Assembly: GCA_036971715.1 (NCBI GenBank)
Contig: JAVHJL010000006.1
Span: 620,001-684,000, forward strand
Direction: 5' to 3'
DNA from: Arthrobotrys musiformis
Taxonomy: Eukaryota > Ascomycota > Orbiliomycetes > Orbiliales > Orbiliaceae
DNA: 64,000 nucleotides
Part shown: one piece after another, positions 11,067 to 24,400 of the stretch
Numbering within the stretch: position 1 is the first letter of the stretch
How the letters are laid out: the number at the start of each line of letters is the position of its first letter
The notes under the pieces: model-generated
What the model was told of the DNA's origin: nothing
The model's database searches: none
The model's input: the letters and a program-made list of their open reading frames with translations, nothing else
Translations under genes and position numbers: made by a program

Positions 11067-14000
11067 TTATTCATGTTTCTGGTTCACCGTGTGGTCCCTG
11101 ACGGCCTCCAAACTTTTCCTTACCTGGGCGATCGGCTCTGTGGCAATTCCGGAACCAAGCCCTAACCCGACCTTTGTGGCACTTCCTAACCCTGTAGTTA
11201 TGCCTTCCGCGATTATCTCGCTGGTCTCTGTATCAGCCTCATGATGACTGGCTCTTCTTTTACCCTTTCCTGGGGGTGGAGGCTTGCCTAAGAAGCTGTC
11301 AATGACTTCCATTCTCCGCCTTTCTTCTTCAAACTCTTCCCGCTTTCGTTTCTCGATAGGGTCTTCTTCTTCTTCTCCGCTATCGCTCGAGCAATCTCCC
11401 TTGTCACTCCATACGGGGCTCATCGGCCGCTCCTTGGGTTTTTTGGGGGTTGCGGTTCCAGAGCTTCTTCCCTCTCTGTCATCCTCCTTGACCAGGAGGA
11501 ATGCGTCTTGAACTTCACGTTCTCCGCCTTTCCAATGTTCTTTTCCGTCGTCCGCTCCGACGCGACTAGTAGAAGCAGTAGGGGTCTCAATATCATAAGC
11601 CCTCTCCTCTCCGGTTTCATCGTCATCCCGTGATCGTGCTGCAACTGTATCTCCGAAATGGGTTTCAACTAGATGTTTGACTACGGGCCATCCATACGCG
11701 TTTGAGAACTCGCGCCGGACGACAATGTTGTTATGGGCGTCCGGCTCTAGCCTAACCAGAACTTTCCTCCAACTGATTCCGTCATGGAAGGCTCTTGCAA
11801 TCTTCTCCTCCGGTTTTAGGTGCCTTCCCGCGGTAGACTCTGACTTGATGCTACCGGTTGGAGAATGCGGGTAGGTTGGAGAGTGACTGCCGTCTTTGAA
11901 AAATGTCGGACTGGCTAGGACGTTTAGACTTCCCGAGGACTTTGAAACTGTAGGTGCAGTAGGTGCCGTGGGACTAGTGGGGCTTGTGATATCGCTCGTC
12001 TCCGAGTTATAGGAGCTAGACCTAGATATTCGACTGGCGGTTTGTTTCTTTATTGGAGTTGCGGGAAGTCTTGGGATGTCGGAAGGATGGTATACCCTAT
12101 CGTGGAAAATTGTCCTTGGGCGAGTCTCTGGGTTGATCAAGAAGCTGAGGGGTGGTAGTGGTGGGTTCAAGATATCACCTGCAGCTTCCAATAAGGTTGT
12201 GCGGGGCGGTGCCATCATCTTTTCATAGTTATCAGCGTCAGGATTGTCATCTGCAGCGGTTGCTTGACCTGTCGCCGTCTGTGTTGGGTCATCTATTAGG
12301 AGTGTTGGGGTGGTATCACCCGTATTTGAAGAACCGGCTATGACTGTGCTTGATGACTGTGTTCCCAGGTCGCCATTCGTTAAAACTGTTGAAGACGGTG
12401 TAGGCGTTATCGACGCTGGTGAGTCTACAACATTTTCGACGGTGTCAGGCTTGAAGTTAGAACCTTTTGAGCTCGAGAGAGAGGGCTCGCTGCCATCAGC
12501 CAAAGGCCCAATTGTTTGCGATCTTGAGAGAATCTTTTGCAACTTCTTCTCATATCTAGCCCCCGCATGTGGCCTAAACAGCGTCCAAAAGGAGGAGAAT
12601 GCGTTTGGGGCTGGGTGGTCCGGTTTTGGCGAGGGGAGTGTTTCTTGACTGTTGGAATACCTCCTTTGGACGGGACCTTTTGTCAATGGTGCTTCACCCA
12701 TTTGGTTTCCGCTCGACTCGCTTTCTGCTAGGGTAATCGAATCGACGGATGACCGACGCTGCCAGGAACGCCTCGGGGTGCTGTTACCGCTAGTAAGCTG
12801 GCCCAGGCCCCACCCGACAAGGCCGCTCACCTGCCCGATTGGCCCTTCGTTTGCTCGTCGAGCTTTCTCTACTCGTCCGAGCCCCTTCCAATCGAGGAAT
12901 AACATGCAGGATGTCCTCAGTGGCACGACGCCGTCATTGACGACATTGGCATAGACGGTTCGATTTCTAAACATCTTAAGCACCTCTCGTGCAGGGCCCA
13001 TTGGTAAAATCCTCAGCAATGGCTTCGAACCAGGTGCCTGGGACTCCTCGCTCTTAACGCTGGCGCTACTAGGCATCAAGTTGAACCCGCTCATTGCTGA
13101 AGTGGCCATATTCGGTGCCCTCCATGTCAACCCCAGATCCTGACCTGTCCGTCCGACCAATCCAAAATCCAGCGCGAACTTGACATAAATCGGATTTTCA
13201 TTAGACAATCCTAAGAATGGAGTTGCAAGCGCTACAAAGTTGATTGGTTGGATCTCGGTGAAGAAGTTTGGGTCGTGTGCATGGATATACGCTATTGCGT
13301 ACGTTTGCACTAGACCACCAAGTGAATGGCCTATGAAACTAATGCTTGTGACTTTATACTTTGCATCGAGGGTAGGCTCATGCAGGTCGTTGGTGGAGCT
13401 TCGCCAAAGCCCGCTAGGCTTCTGGTTTCTTAGGCTTGTAGGGAGGGGTCGGTCTGGGTATGCCAATGTAAATGCATATCTTGCTAGTCTCTTCCCTAGA
13501 TACTTGATGCCCCTTTCTGTTCGGCAAACATTGCCGTGGAACCCCCTTGTTATGACTTGTTCCTCGTCGTCGTCATCTGAGTCTCCGTCGTTGTCTTCAA
13601 CCTCTTCGACATCCCCGGTGGCGACCCCTATATCTACTTCTTCCGGTTCCTTGGCTTGCCGTCGTTTTCGCTTGCGAGCCTCTCGTAGTTCCTTTGTTGT
13701 CTTATCGATAGACTCCTTAACAAATAACATGTCGGCTCCACAATTGGAATGAATTCCGTGGGTGATCAGCACCAAATGTACCTTTTTAGGTCCCTTATTT
13801 GTTTTCGGTTCCTTCTTGGCTCCCTTTCCACTAGACACCAGCTTATTTTGTTCTTCCCCAGGAAACGGAGGGAGGTTCCAAAGCTGCTGGGTATTTATCA
13901 CAGAATACTCGATCGCGTTCGAGAAGGTCCCCTGTTCAAACCCAGTACCGTAAATATTTAGGGATCTCTCATCCCTTGCAATCGCCAGGTCGAAGTTTGT

Positions 14001-14524
14001 TTTCGCCGATGCTGAAAAAATCATTTGCGAAACAATTTCAATAATCCAGGTGACCTTTTCTTCCTCCTTTGTGCTTCCGACCCGGTCGCCGATTTTGTGT
14101 CCAGGATTTGCCCGCCGCTCTCGTTCTCTGGCCATAACCACCTTCCTCATTGTTGCCGGGACAGGTAGTTCGCATTCCCATGTACTCCCGGCTTTGAGAT
14201 TGGGCTCGAACTCGGGATAGCCCCCCTCTTCCCGAGGGTTGATGACAGGAGACCAATGGTCAAAGCTCTCCGACTTAACGGAGCAGTATAGAACGAAGGG
14301 CCCATGGAGGTAGGCGGCTCGAAGAGGTATAGCTTCGGTGTTCTTGATTCTGAGGTGGAGAGCGGTGGGAAGAGGTAATATTCGATCGCGGGACGGATAA
14401 TAGGTTACTTTGTAGCTATAGCAATCCCCCGAATTAGCACAAGTCTAGCGGATTACACGAAAGGCTCAACATACCGCAAGATCTCGCCAATCTTGACGCT
14501 CCCGCTCGTGTGCAAAAGCAACAT
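11067..14524 (-). CDS. DUF676 (Rog1-type) serine esterase/lipase, 1132 aa, two exons
   Basis: Exon 1 is 14475-14524 and exon 2 is 11067-14415 (minus strand), joined across a 59-nt GT-AG intron (14416-14474). I chose the Met at 14524 because MLLLHTSGSVKIGEIL followed by RYKVTYYPSRDRILP matches the usual N-terminus of this fungal family; a longer start at 14689 is open but unlikely. The N-terminal 200 residues form the family's beta-rich domain. The alpha/beta hydrolase begins at about residue 229 with VHLVLITHGIHSN, and the nucleophile elbow GHSLGG is at about 379-384 (Ser about 381). The acidic/His region VVNDGVVPLRTS follows. An acidic, lysine-rich low-complexity insert (about residues 257-303) separates the HG box from the elbow. 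The C-terminal half is a long Ser/Thr/Pro-rich disordered region, then charged segments. Relatives act on lipid droplets or membranes in acylglycerol or phospholipid turnover. Confidence 0.9.
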
Positions 14525-17500
14525 ATCGGCTTCCTTACGAGTGGCCTCGTGGTGCAATAGCAGACTCCTTCTAGCAAGCGACTCGTTTGTAACGAAAGGT
14601 TCAGTGTGGAGGTGAGACGGATGGGCCGGGCTGTTGACAATAGCGGCGACAGTGGGTGAAGGTGCCCGCAGACCTTGAAGAAAGTTCATTAGAAGGCCGG
14701 ACGACAGGAGGTCCCCGTATAGCCCGAAAAGACTACTCGTCGCACCCTAAATATCCCTAACTATCTATCTTGTAATGAAGGAAAACCTGGTCACGAGTCC
14801 GGTAGTTGTCGCCTAAAGCGACAGGATTGGAGAAGAAATGGTTTCGGAGTTTGCAATCTGACAGCTGTCGTTGGCCAATGTAATAATATCCGCTTTGCTG
14901 CAAGAGACGTGTATGTTACGGCGACAACCTCGCTGGAATAGCGGAGTGCGAAGGATATGTAATCGAGGGATATGGCAGCAGTATGCTCATGATGCTGCGA
15001 CTAAGGCTGAAAATAGGGGTCCTTTGAGGTGCGACCATCAAGGCTGGCTGGCTGGCTGACTAGACCGGTCAGGCACGAAGCAGAATGAGGTATGACGTCG
15101 GAACCGACCGCGATAGGTATCTCGATCGCTGCAGATTTTGGCTTGTGAATGGAGCTAGAATGCCCTTTTTGACAGGCGCCCTCGATGCAGGTCAGATGCC
15201 AGGTGATGTCGGTGAGGAAAAGAAGATTTATTGGCACCTCCTTTTCGGTATCTGTAGGCGGCGTATGCTTGTTCCGGATGCTTCGTGGTTCCGGGCCCAT
15301 GGTCACAGTCACATTCGGGTCTTCCTCTCTCACGAGAGAGTGATCTCAGCTGCACAGCCCCGCGCCAGATTAGCTTCGTGTGTTGTCCCGGTCGTCTGGC
15401 CACGCCCGATCGGGAAGCCGTCACACAACGCGCAAAATCCAACAAACACGCTGTTTGAGGGTGGATATCTCCGTCGAACAGCGCGCCCATGTGCTTCGGG
15501 AAAGGCGTGAAACGTGGACAGGTTCCAAGATTGATCCCTGGTCTTAGCTTAGACCTGGGCAAGAGCTTAAATGGACTAGGCGAACGAGAGAGCCAAGGGC
15601 ATGGAAATTGGGAGAATAAAATTGATCCAGAATTCTAGAAATAGAATCTTGTAGATATGGGCTGGTGTTGTTGCCCCGGGAGGTTCCTGGCTGATCTTGG
15701 TCTTAGATAACGATCCGAAAAGCTTCTTGCGGCGGGGTTGCCACGCTTTGGCTAGTTGTGGCCGAGACAAGGGTCATGCCGGAGCGTCTTAATACAAGAC
15801 TAGGACTTCCTCATACCAGAACATTCCATTTTTCTAGAGCTCTGTGGGCCTAGAAGATCTCAAGAACCCTATGTAAACTCAGGCCTGCCGATATCTTGGC
15901 CTCCCTTCTTTGTCTTTCCCGTCTCATCATCCTCCTTCCTCTTATCAATTCAAGCGACATGAGATATTATATATATTCATTTCAACTTTATAAGCGCGCG
16001 AGTTATGGTTTAGGACGTTGAAAGATGTTAGAAATATGCAATAAGTACGTAATTTCAATAGTGAGGGAATCTCTAGTTAGGTTGTAAGAAAGCTCTGGGC
16101 CTCGCCATCACACAAAAGTTAAACAACCAAGCCGTCATGAAAGGTTGGAAACTCCCTAACGAGTGAACGTCAATATTGACGTTTGCATGCGTTGCGAGGA
16201 ACTAAATCAAATCACAAAGCCGTAAGTGCTTTCTGTTGTTGTTTATACTGCTAGTAGCGGGAGCTCCGAGAGCTCCGTAGAAAGGTTGGGTTCCGCTACT
16301 GACACTTCAATTCTTAGACGTATATAAGCCTCCGAGCCTCTACCGGACCAGCTCCAAGCCATAGGCGAAGGATATTCTGGTCCCTGAAAAAGCAGTATTC
16401 GAGACCCAACCAGAAGTATGCGTCGAAGAGAGCATCTCCATGGCACTAGTAGGAACAGAAGGGTTCGATCCGGGTCCTTCCGCTACCCAACCCATGATTC
16501 CCTTCTACTTCATCAAGACCAGACATGCTAGCGTCCTTAATATACGTCTCCAAAATCAAGCCCCAAGACCAGCTACATCATATCACTTGCTACTCTACGC
16601 ATTCTTCGACTCATAAATAGAGCGCAATAAGGTGCGCTAATACAATTAGACAAATAAAGTCACTGGCCTGGCACCCTCAGCTATTTTGGGAGATATGGCC
16701 CACCAAGAGGTAACCTCCGATCTACCTTTCAATCTCGATGCAATGTATATATGAAGAGCTATCTTTCCGATACCACCTGGACGGGGATATTCGGATAATC
16801 GATAATCTCGTTATGTCTATATATCTAAGCGTATACATCCACAGATATATTCCCCCCAAAGTTTGTGTCGTACATACCATCTTTTTAGTTCGAGTTTGGC
16901 CAGGTTGTGGGAACCATGGTTTCCCAGGTATCTTTTGTCCGGTAGCTTAAATATACTATCGAGAATCAGTATGGCAAACTATTATATTGAGGCCAATCAA
17001 TTACTAAAGCAGGCTTTCGACATATTAATATTGTTTCTCCATGATCGCCAACATATATTATATATATATTATCCCTAGACTCTCTAAACCCAACAACATG
17101 CAATACAATAGTTCTACGGATGCAGCTTGGTCTCGTACCCAGGCGTCACAAAGATGCAACTGGGATGTTCGCATGGGCATCTGTAACAATATGTACAAAT
17201 TTAATATCAGGATATCGTATGATCTACTGACATTTGCTATAATGGTATTTTCGATCTGCTACAGTTGATTGGAGAGCTGTGAACCTATTTATGTCCAAGC
17301 TAATGCAAATTTCTAAACCTGAGGCTTCGTTTTCCAGAATTCTAGGATTCTGCGCCAGGATGTCGCATTGCAGCCCCAGACTTGGGTCTCATGCTTATGG
17401 GATTCTAATGCTTTTGAAAGTTCGTGTCTCAAAAAGACCATGATCGTGAATTTTAAACTATGATAACCCTCTTATAATTTTCGATGCTGACGAGGAAACG

Positions 17501-18032
17501 GACGATGGTACGAGAAGAATAGGACTTTGCCTTGGCGGAAAAATGGCCGTAGCTACAAAAAGCAACACACCACAAAAAAATCTTTTATCCCGAACCCCGG
17601 CAATTTTATCACGACTAAGCCTTTTCAAGACTTCAAACCCGAACGAAAAAAAAAAAAAAGAAACCTGCGTTAGACGCGATTCGCATATGGTCACCCACTA
17701 TACTACTGAGCGCCCGCTTGGGGGCTTGAGTAAGGCAGAGCGGACGGGATACCCTTTAGTCCACCAGCTTTGAACGCAGATATCAGTCAGTTTCAACAGT
17801 GGGTATCTATTATAAACTTGGGCCGGCCAAAGTCTGGGCTATTCTCAGATAGAAGCTCTACAATGGCCGTGGCTGCATATGCATGCTATATAGGGGGCGG
17901 CGAGTCACGGCTTTATGGTAGAAAGAACCTAGGATTCCAGTAAATCAAAATTCTTCGCCTGATTCTTCGCGGGTGCTTTTTGAATCTTGCTCACAGACAC
18001 GTCGACACGGAAAGACTCGCACGTGCGCGCGG

Positions 18033-18051
18033 ATATATATATATATATATA
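18033..18051. repeat. (AT)n microsatellite
   Basis: An uninterrupted AT dinucleotide run inside the gene desert, flanked by a GC-rich acgtgcgcgcgg stretch on its left. Confidence 0.8.
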
Positions 18052-18370
18052 CGGGGTTATATAAACTAAATCTTAGAGGAGGCCAAAGAAGCCTCTGATT
18101 GTTCTTACTGTTCTTACTACTCTTGCTGCTCTTACTATCACTTAGAAGATATATTCACTATAATTTTATAGAAATTTCTAGGGAGGATAACTCCTTTTGG
18201 AACACCCCTTCTTCCTTGTGGAGGGGATTTCTTTGAGTTTTGGAAGGCTCCAACTTATAGTCGGGCAATACTACTACCACTGTAACAAAATACCTAGAAT
18301 CTTCTAGCAAAAGCGCCTCATTTCTGAACCCTTCCCCCAAGGGATTTCCTGAAGTTCCAGAAGGTCACGG

Positions 18371-18477
18371 CCTTTACAAGTTCTCTCCTTTACAAGTTCT
18401 CCTTTCTACAACCTCTCTTCCGCAACCTCTCTTATTTACAACCTCCCTCATTTACAACTTCTTTCCTTTACGACTCC
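18371..18477. repeat. Degenerate tandem repeat, unit about 15-20 bp
   Basis: Variants of a ctttacaagttctct-like unit follow one another about six times (ctttacaagttct, ctacaacctctc, cgcaacctctc, tttacaacctcc, tttacaacttct, tttacgactcc). The tract is strongly pyrimidine-rich and non-coding. Confidence 0.65.
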
Positions 18478-21400
18478 CCTCGTACTCAGTAGTTAGGTAT
18501 ATATACAGACATGAAAACCCCGCAGATACCAGCTTCAAATTCTATGATCCACCACCTGCACAGAATGCGATAAGACCATACTTGTCATCAAAAGCTAGTG
18601 CATTAACGATCTAATTTAACGAACCTAGCGATCGAAGGTCGCAAGCTATCTTTATCAAAGGATTCCTTCACCCTCCCTTCATCCCTCACTCATCATCACA
18701 CTCTGGGTTCCACAGAAATCTCTTTCTATATATCAGAGAAGGCGTATATAACACAAGGTTCCCATTTCGGTGCCGTGAACTGAGCACCCTCGTCAAATTT
18801 GGCACTCCTTGATTCAATGTATACAAAGCACACCTCTCCGGAACGTTCGAACACTGTTCGATAAATGTTTAGAAGTTGCCGCTAGAAGGATACAATGAAT
18901 TCCCGGATCCGCTGGTCTCGTACGGATCCGCGGAGATAGATCATCGATACGAGGAATATATATAACCAGCAAATATCACACACATGTCGAAGCGTTCATG
19001 TCGCCTACTCCTAGATCCGGCCTTACCTTTGCAACACCCCCATGCATGACACAAAATTCGCCCCAAACACGGAAAATGAACAATGAAAAGAATGACGGCG
19101 CGTGAAATGCATATGTTCAAGTAGAACCAAAAATTACAATAGTCATTGATGAAATATCACGATACAGACAGGTATCACAATCGATCTCATCAGCTCGCGC
19201 CAGAGCGAACGGTATGAAATATAATATATAACCAACCGCAATACAAGAAACACCCGCATGGCTTGTACGTATACTTACACCCCTGCGAGCAGTTTCTGAT
19301 GGAAATAAAACCACAAATCCGGAGAAGCTTCCAGCACCGCCATGGTATTATCTCCAACAGCCATAATTCAGATCAAAGCTTAAATCCCATGAAAATGGAT
19401 GCGATGTGGTGGACCTACCAGAACATTCTACATATATAAAGTCCCAACAGCGTATCACCTAGAAATTCTTTCGGGGGTTCTCGAAACCAATCCATGTATC
19501 CAGAGCGGATATAAATAACAGGAATCTCAAGACGATCGATCGGGCTCGAAGATCTTAAGAGCTTCATGTTCTGCTCACATCAATCCGCTGCAGAACCATG
19601 GATCGTATACATCTAGGAGGAACACTAAACCTTCATCCAGAACCCTCAAGTCGACATATTGCTGAAAGACATGAGAGTTCGGTATGGAATATACAGACCC
19701 ATATATATACCACAACTGTACCGGGTTTGGATGAGAGAGACCAAATACAACCTATATATACAGCCCAAAGTTGGAACAGAAGCCGCGTTATGATCCCAGA
19801 TACCCAACGGTAGAAAACGCAAGCCATAAGATAAATATATCTTCTTCTGGAATACAACACACGATATGAAATACCAAACCCGCATCGACAAAAGACGTAT
19901 ATCAATATTTCAGCGATCGAAAGGGCTATTCGAATGAACCGCGGTAGCGCCTGCATGTACACGCACAATGTCCACGATATATCAACAATGTTGCTTACCA
20001 CTTACATAATTACGAGGGGATCGTGAAACGTTGTACGCCGGCTGCATCCAGGGACCTAAATTAAAGCGTGAGACATCAAACAGAGACTAGGACATGATCT
20101 TATATGCACATTAAAATATTAAAGGGGGATCATAAAGCAAATTCCTATGATTTACAGCAACCGTTCTTGCACTCCTATGATCTATAATTGCTGGGGTTAG
20201 CGCGACTAGAAGATGCAATCAAAAGCCAGAACGAGCAATTAATATATGATACATCCCATAGAGTCGTTGCCTATTTGACGACCGCACTTCGTATGAAACC
20301 CCGCTGTGCAGTTGTTAGTGGCATGCAATATCTTACCAACCGAAAGTCACCGGCCATGACCCCGTTTCGATAATAGGATTCTGAACAGGTACCGCCGCCA
20401 AAAAAATGAGAGTTTGCGGAGGTGAAAATATAATATACTGGCAGCATAGAAGATAGTACCACTGAGGCCTTGAGATCCCGAGTCCCTCGTTGATGAGTTT
20501 CGGACGGGATTCATACCCTCTTCGCACTCAAGCAGATAAGCACGAAAAGTTTAGAGACAATGTTTGCCAAATATACTTCAAGGAAGTACAAGACATCTGT
20601 ATGAATTTCGAAATTTCGAGAACCTGTGCAAGACAGATTTATTAGTCTCGTTCCCAGACGCTCGATTTATCAAAATGAGACCCTTCCTTTTCCAAAAGAA
20701 GAACCCGAGCATGAAGAAATCAAGATGTACACCACGAATACCAAACGACACTATGCCGCCTAGACCAAGGGGAAAACCATGGGTTCATAAAAAAAACGAT
20801 ACTTTTGTATCATGGTTCTCCTCAGACCGTAGTGGTCTGGGGTATAAATATAACACACCAATAATACAATCACTCTAAAGGGCCATGGAGAGTGCAACAT
20901 GACAAAGAGTCACCCTACGATATATACATGATGTTCTTCACCCTCCGCAAGAGATACGACTGGATTATGAACATATACACGTCTACGAATGCCGCGAGTA
21001 TGCAATCATCGACCAATGCCATTCCGAAATGAGGGCAGGATTACCATAGAAAGATGATGCTTCAGAATTACAGCAATCCCATAGCAGTTTTGACGTGTCC
21101 AGAATGAAAAGACCAACATGAGGTACAGATATAACATAGGCTTTATATATACCTATATAATATAATTACAAAAGGACCTTTTGAGTTTCTATGAATCAAT
21201 TGAAAAGTTTCGAGGCAGGGACAGGTTATGAGCCCCTTAAGCATGTCCACCTACGACTAAATCCCGACTGCCTCATGCGTCTCAAAGATTTGGTGGAGTG
21301 TCTGCGATTTTACCCGCGAATGAAGGAGTCATGTCGTGAAATGTTTTAAATTGGTCGGATCGGGAAATCACCTTACATGCTGCCCAGAACCTACGTAACG

Positions 21401-24400
21401 CGGTTAACGGAGTGTTACTACTCTGCGGGACTGTGGGGAAGTGCCCAAGGACTCGAAAAAGTCATGGGAGAGGGACGAAAGTTTGGGATGAAAGTTGAGC
21501 ACGGTTATCATATGGTCGGGGATATAAAGTATATACACGAAGTTCCATCCATCATCCAAAGTGGCCGTGAAGGTATCTACTCACCCGCACCGCAAATATC
21601 AGATAATATCATCGATACATCCCAAGAGAAACCCAGATCAACAGGATGCAGTTATGATCTTGTAAACAGGAAGGAGGCCCCCCTATGAACTTTGTTCCGG
21701 AACGAGTCTCGACACCCCCTAGCGTGAATAATTAACCAAGCTGGGGCGCAAGCATGCCATAAAGCAATATTTATAATATAAGAGTCTGCAAATGGTCCCC
21801 AGAATACAACAAGATGGACCACATTGCGTTAACGGTCACCAAATCAAGTCACTAACGCACTGCTGCAGAACACGCTGCATGGATCGGATACCATCATATT
21901 ATCCATTAAATAATATCCTTTACAGACCTCAGAGCTCCTGGAACGCAGGTAGTTGCCTCACGTCTCGGATCTATATCCCAAATACCACTCCCGCAGACAT
22001 AGTTCCAACTCATATATGCTACAACATAATCGCCGAATATTGCGGCGGACTGTTAATGATAGTAGACACAAAAACCTCAAAGAAGCCATGAAGCTCCCAG
22101 ATGACCCATCATATATTATCCTCAGTCAGGGGAATACTATACTACACACGCAGATCCAAATGATAGCACAAGTTTGGGGTCCAACCTGGATTGGTTAAAA
22201 AAAACCATCCAAAAGTGAGAGGCGAGCATGAAAGTAGATATATATTCGTCTCCAAGCCCTATAAGCACACACACTCAAATTATGATAGTAAGAACGAACC
22301 AGGAAGTATATCAGACGGAAATGGCCGCTAAGCCGCTATATATACCACCAAATAAACCGTCCATCTCACGATCAAGCCAGGAAAATGCAATAGGTAACTT
22401 AAACGCCTTGTTTCTCATGCGGGCTAAGCAATCTTCCGGAGGTCGAAAGCCATGGATGTGCGACAAGCAATAATCCAAAAAAGGTCAATAGTGCTCAAAT
22501 GATATATATATCAATATTTTGTAAGGGACAAAGCCAGGGGGGTTCAATGGATATTATGTAATAACGAAGTCACAACGCACGAAAGCAGGCCTAAGCCCAT
22601 GAACAAGAATGAAGTCTAAAACACTCGAGCCTATGAAAATATATTTAACATGCAGGCCCGTAGGTCTCAAGTACGACAACATATGACGAGTTACTACTGA
22701 TAATATAATTAAGGACTATATCAACCTAGCCTCGAACCCAGGCGCCTAGGCGCTCACCGGAAATATCAACCCAATTATGAGCTCGGGAGAAGAGTCGGTA
22801 CGTAAAGGTCCATAAATACATAAATATACCACCCAAATATACCGGCTGTCCAGGAAATGCGCGCAGGTACATGCTACACCGCTGAAATACATACAAAGCT
22901 CCCACAAAGGTCACCAGGGATGTTCTTTGATCTGGCCTCGTCAGCTTTGATCCCAACTTGGCACCGACAAACCACCGTTGTATATGAACTACCCCACCGG
23001 GCAGATTGGATGTAAAGCTAGTACAGGGACTATTACCGACCCTAAAAACCAGCCATGATGCATATCCGGAGGCTTTACGAAAACTTCCACACATTATATG
23101 GTGTGTACAAAGAACCCGCAGGCTACATGACCAAAGTACCAGCAAATTTCCGCGCGACCTCTTACTCATGGCTCAAAATAATGATATAATCCCGAAGGTG
23201 AAGTCCATCAATGCAACGACGCAGAAAATCAGATTAAAAATGTATGAATTACAAGAGACGTCGTAGATGCAGATTGGTGCTGTACCTACCTATATATCGG
23301 AACGAAGTAGTATTCCTCCGAACGACGAAGCCTGGGACCATGATACGAGCTTGTATATATCTGACCACCATCGTAATCTCCGGCCTTTGGTCAGTGTTTT
23401 TGCAGTTCATTTTGCAGGGACGAGGGACGTCTTTATACTCATCGGCCGAGGGAATCCCCGTAACTCGATGTATATATATATATATAATACACTCACAAGC
23501 TCGGAACATTCTAGTGGCGATCAAAAGCGCTTTACACGTATACACACCCGATAAAGCCGCACCTTCAAACTCGGCAACGGTGAGCACTATAAATTTAAAG
23601 CCGCAACAAATAGACCGCCAAAAACCGCCTTAAACTGTCATCCAGTTCAACGCTGTTCCCGGAGAAGAACGTCTCATGGGAAATCAACGAATTTGTGTGT
23701 CATGGATATCGATCTTTGCAATCGATGTAGAGGTGATCGATGGATAACTTTACTACTTTAATAGATTCGAAAACTACGCATTCAAAACCTATGAACCAAC
23801 GCTTCATATAATTAGAAGCGACTTGGATTTCGATGTGGCGGGCACAGGGTATGTGGGCAAACGAACCGGCCTCGAAAACTATGACAGGTCTGAGATTCAG
23901 GAAGCTGGAAGTACTTAAGTATGATATATCATTAAAGCACATCCTAACACCGGAAAATAACTATCTCCAAATATATGTAGCCCTGGTGTAATCCGCCGCA
24001 AGATGGCGCGGCGAGCTCGCATTATGCATATTCCGTCGACGATATCGATATCGATGTGATGAAGTTACTAACAAAACGCCATATATGCATATATGTATAC
24101 AAGTATCCCCACTTCTCAAACCAGCACAATCTCAGATACCCAACGAAGTTCATGAGATCTAAAGTCATCTAATCAATACACGGTCGAAATATACACACGT
24201 CGATAACTGACCGCATGGGAATACCAACAAATGTATGCAATAAAATCCAGACAGCCGTGGGTACGAGCTAGAGGAACAACTAAGTCCAGATAATAAATTT
24301 ATATAAACGAATTCACGGACGTCCTCACTCCACATACTTAATGCATCACGGTATCAAGGGGAAGGGTTGACTCTCACTCCAAACCAGAAAGCAAAACATT

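Noticed and set aside
15085..15562. Overlapping frames of 141 codons (plus) and 135 codons (minus)
   Set aside because: Both strands are open over the same bases and neither product looks like a protein; expected by chance in the lipase upstream region.
16438..16480. tRNA-like control boxes (tggcactagtagg and ggttcgatcc)
   Set aside because: The two boxes are about 20 nt apart, too close for a tRNA, and no acceptor or anticodon stem can be formed.
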